This document shows, in pieces, positions 62,188 to 64,000 of a stretch of DNA of 64,000 nucleotides (the first letter of the stretch is position 1; each line of letters opens with the position of its first letter). The stretch is from Dyadobacter sp. 676 (GTDB taxonomy: Bacteria > Bacteroidota > Bacteroidia > Cytophagales > Spirosomataceae). The notes under the pieces are model-generated. The model was given only the letters and a program-made list of their open reading frames with translations, did no database searches and was not told the DNA's origin. The stretch spans positions 1,984,001-2,048,000 of the forward strand of contig NZ_CP159289.1 of NCBI RefSeq assembly GCF_040448675.1, read 5' to 3'. Position numbers and translations under genes: made by a program.

Positions 62188-62636
62188 ATGGGGCAATACC
62201 AGGCACATCCATACACGGCTAATGAGGCGACCGGTCGCTTTAAGTTTCAAAGTGTGGGTAAGCACGGCACTATTGACAAAGCGATAGAACTCACCAAATG
62301 GCACCTGGCATATACAACCTTGCGTTGCTGGATTTCGATCTGGTGACGCAAGATTATGTTGATGACTCAATTACAGACAATGGTGACATGCCGGAAGTTC
62401 TTGCAACGGTAATGGCTGTGTTTTTAGATCATCTTTCCCAATTTCCAAGAAGCGGCATTATTATAACTGGGAATCGTCCTTCAAGAACCCGTCTCTATCA
62501 AATTGCCATTAATAAGACTGGAGATGACGTCAAGCGCCAACTCAAAATACTTGGTTACCAACGCTCGAAATGGCGGATATTTGAACCAAATCAATCCTAT
62601 GAAAGTTTTTTGATAGCAAGAAATTTGGTAGATTAG
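62188..62636 (+). CDS. DUF6934 family protein, second copy, frame broken near 62297
   Basis: Its ATG (62188) follows the ileS TAG with no gap. The first frame gives MGQYQAHPYTANEATGRFKF and SVGKHGTIDKAIELTK, the family N-terminus; the second frame gives APGIYNLALLDFDLVTQDYV, TRLYQIAINKTGDDV and FEPNQSYESFLI, the family C-terminus. One more A in the AAA at 62296-62298 joins them as ELTKMAPGIYNLALLDF, about 149 residues in all. Related to the intact copy at 1342-1824. Function unknown. Followed after 22 bases by a 57-residue ORF. Confidence 0.75.
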
Positions 62637-62658
62637 TAAAAAACAAGCCGGTGGAAAA

Positions 62659-62832
62659 ATGAAAGTCCTGGAAAAGAAATTACATATTCCTGCAAATTTA
62701 TTGCCCCGTAAGACAATCGATAACTCCCTGCCGGATTTATCTGACCACCCGGTTGTAAGAGCGAAAACTGAACGGGCACGCAAACTTCTGGAAGAAAACC
62801 CGATTCCAGAAGATCTGCTAAGGAGGAAGTAA
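62659..62832 (+). CDS. Small protein downstream of the second DUF6934 gene
   Basis: A 57-residue ORF from ATG 62659 to TAA 62832, starting MKVLEKKLHIPANLLPRK with a charged helical C-terminus (VRAKTERARKLLEENPIPED). Six bases before the SDR ATG, and its own 3' end (AGGAGG at 62821-62826) supplies the SDR's Shine-Dalgarno sequence, so overlap in translation is likely. No domain recognised; it parallels the 50-residue ORF at 1836 in position but not clearly in sequence. Confidence 0.6.
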   Translation: MKVLEKKLHIPANLLPRKTIDNSLPDLSDHPVVRAKTERARKLLEENPIPEDLLRRK

Positions 62833-62838
62833 CACCTT

Positions 62839-63618
62839 ATGCAACTTGCCACCTCCACAGCCCTCATTACCGGCGGCGCCTCCGGCCTTGGAGAAGCGAC
62901 TGCACGGTTATTCGTCAATCAAAGTGCAAAAGTTGTTATTCTTGATCTGAATGAAGCAGCCGGACAAGCACTTGAAAGCGAATTCCCTGGTCAAATTAAA
63001 TTCATTAAAACCGACGTTACCAGCGAAGGCGAAGTCCGGCATGCGTTGGACGTTACTTTGCAAACCTTCGGCAGCACTCAAATCGTGGTCAACTGCGCAG
63101 GCATTGCACCCGCGCGTAAGATCGTTGGCAAAGCCGATGGCATCTACGGCCCGCATTCCTTTGAACTTTTCGAAAAAACCATTCGCATTAACCTCATTGG
63201 CACATTTAATGTGATGCGGCTGGCGGCTTTTGCTATGGAAAAGAATGAGCCGAATGCAGAAGGCGAGCGCGGCGTGATCATTAATACTGCCTCGGTTGCC
63301 GCTTACGACGGCCAAATGGGACAAGTAGCGTACGCGGCGAGCAAAGGCGGGATTGTGAGTATGACGCTGCCGGTGGCACGCGATCTGGCTAAATCCGGCA
63401 TCCGCGTAATGGCCATCGCCCCCGGCCTTTTCGAAACGCCTTTGCTAATGGGCCTGCCCGAAGAAGCACGTATCTCATTAGGACAGCAGATTCCATTTCC
63501 GTCGAGGCTCGGAAAGCCTTCTGAATATGCATTACTGGCCAAATCCATCGTTGAAAACCCAATGTTGAATGGCGAAGTGATCCGTCTGGACGGCGCGATC
63601 CGAATGGCCCCGAGATAG
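62839..63618 (+). CDS. SDR family oxidoreductase, 3-hydroxyacyl-CoA dehydrogenase type 2-like
   Basis: A 259-residue short-chain dehydrogenase: ALITGGASGLGEATA cofactor loop, Asp in VVILDLNEA (NAD preference), NCAGIAPA, Ser in INTASVAAYDG, Tyr/Lys in QVAYAASKGG. The FELFEKTIRINLIGTFNVMR and APGLFETPLL segments resemble HSD17B10/3-hydroxyacyl-CoA dehydrogenase type II, so fatty acid or branched-chain (isoleucine) breakdown is the likely pathway. Preceded by a full AGGAGG, rare in this phylum. Different from the SDR at 51307-52080. Confidence 0.9.
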   Translation: MQLATSTALITGGASGLGEATARLFVNQSAKVVILDLNEAAGQALESEFPGQIKFIKTDVTSEGEVRHALDVTLQTFGSTQIVVNCAGIAPARKIVGKADGIYGPHSFELFEKTIRINLIGTFNVMRLAAFAMEKNEPNAEGERGVIINTASVAAYDGQMGQVAYAASKGGIVSMTLPVARDLAKSGIRVMAIAPGLFETPLLMGLPEEARISLGQQIPFPSRLGKPSEYALLAKSIVENPMLNGEVIRLDGAIRMAPR

Positions 63619-64000
63619 GTATAACCCGGCGATTATGAGAGGACATTACTTTTTTGCTGCCCTTTCGATTTCAGTAAGTAATGTTTCCAACCGGCATCCC
63701 GGTTTCCGGCCTAAACTGCCCCCAGACCGCATTCACATTTAAAACCAGCATTTTCGGAGCCGTTCGCTTTCTTCCGGCGACCATCTCATCTTCCAATCAT
63801 AATCCTGCACTGGCCGATACTTGTCTCGATGCGCTCCAAAATACATCCGGGCGATGTTATGCCGCGTTTTTTACGGTTCACGCGAACAAATGGGAGATGG
63901 AAATCAGACAAACATTGTCTGTCTGCGGAAATGGCTTCTGAGGATCGCTGTTTCGTTCATGCCCGGATTTTCGAATGCTATCAATCAGGATTCGAAAAGC
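63619..64000. other. Unassigned 382-bp end region
   Basis: No gene I can support. A minus-strand frame around 63730-63860 reads protein-like (MYFGAHRDKYRPVQDYDWKM) but stops after about 35 residues and has a stop four... a few codons upstream, so it could be a remnant. A small hairpin AACCGG-CATC-CCGGTT lies at 63689-63704. No clear terminator for the SDR is visible. Confidence 0.4.

Noticed and set aside
63681..63941. Plus-strand ORF of 86 codons at the window end
   Set aside because: Low-complexity composition, no SD, no known domain; the opposite strand looks more protein-like but is interrupted.
1..64000. tRNA or rRNA genes
   Set aside because: I saw no cloverleaf with a TTCRA arm and no rRNA-like stretch; I cannot exclude one missed by eye.

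Overview
The window looks like a chromosomal segment of a Cytophagales bacterium (phylum Bacteroidota), most likely Dyadobacter or a close relative. The basis is lineage-typical content: a SusC/SusD pair with an ECF sigma/FecR regulatory pair, a DUF3823 lipoprotein, a type IX secretion (T9SS) C-terminal sorting domain, an eightfold-type Bacteroidota -7 promoter element (TAnnTTTG) in front of several genes, and the IleRS variant with a GIHH signature. I saw no tRNA, rRNA, CRISPR array or intact insertion sequence. Genus assignment is inference.

Layout. (1) 1-21.3 kb: a sulfatase cut by the window edge, a DUF6934 gene with a small downstream ORF, then a long minus-strand carbohydrate locus. Read in transcription order it is ECF sigma, FecR anti-sigma, structured leader, SusC, SusD, DUF3823 lipoprotein, a very large ThuA / dehydrogenase-propeller / HEAT / cupredoxin lipoprotein, a second ThuA protein, a Gfo/Idh/MocA oxidoreductase, a TIM-barrel sugar epimerase, a PHP-like secreted hydrolase, a GH43 and a clan-A glycosidase. 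This is the toolkit expected for import and oxidative breakdown of an arabinose-containing glycoside. (2) 21.3-26 kb: relic of an Rpn/PD-(D/E)XK nuclease, then serine biosynthesis condensed into two genes (serC and a SerB-SerA-ACT fusion), and a YheT-type hydrolase. (3) 26-29 kb: cold-shock protein with a textbook promoter, a polysaccharide deacetylase coupled to an aldo/keto reductase, a GroES-like orphan. (4) 29-36 kb: a surface-glycan set (two GtrB-like GT2 enzymes, two GT-C-like membrane proteins, one MBOAT acyltransferase). (5) 36-40 kb: EamA exporter, LptF/G permease and an MntR-type regulator divergent from an Nramp transporter across a palindromic operator. (6) 40-48 kb: a T9SS-exported esterase, an SGNH-like lipoprotein lacking its catalytic Ser and His, Kup potassium transporter, GH36 alpha-galactosidase. 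(7) 48-54 kb: an operon-like run (glutamine-synthetase-like ligase, SDR, aldehyde dehydrogenase, Uma2, glutamine-amidotransferase-like protein) that would make a gamma-glutamylation route for an amine or amino alcohol. (8) 54-64 kb: DUF4230 protein, SBF-like transporter, GH16, PepSY membrane protein, beta-carbonic anhydrase, ileS, a second DUF6934 gene with a small ORF, and an SDR.

Three things stand out. First, seven genes between 29 and 63 kb, including the normally essential ileS, are broken by single-base indels, five of them one extra base in a homopolymer of 6-8; this points to sequence error rather than biology and should be fixed before anyone interprets these genes as pseudogenes. 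Second, three intergenic regions carry arrays of short degenerate words (10-bp phased in the clearest two) that each begin exactly at the stop codon of the upstream minus-strand gene; two of them turn into the inverted orientation half way. I know of no named element that fits. Third, the 1180-residue lipoprotein joins a dehydrogenase-type propeller to a blue-copper domain where related proteins normally carry a c-type heme.
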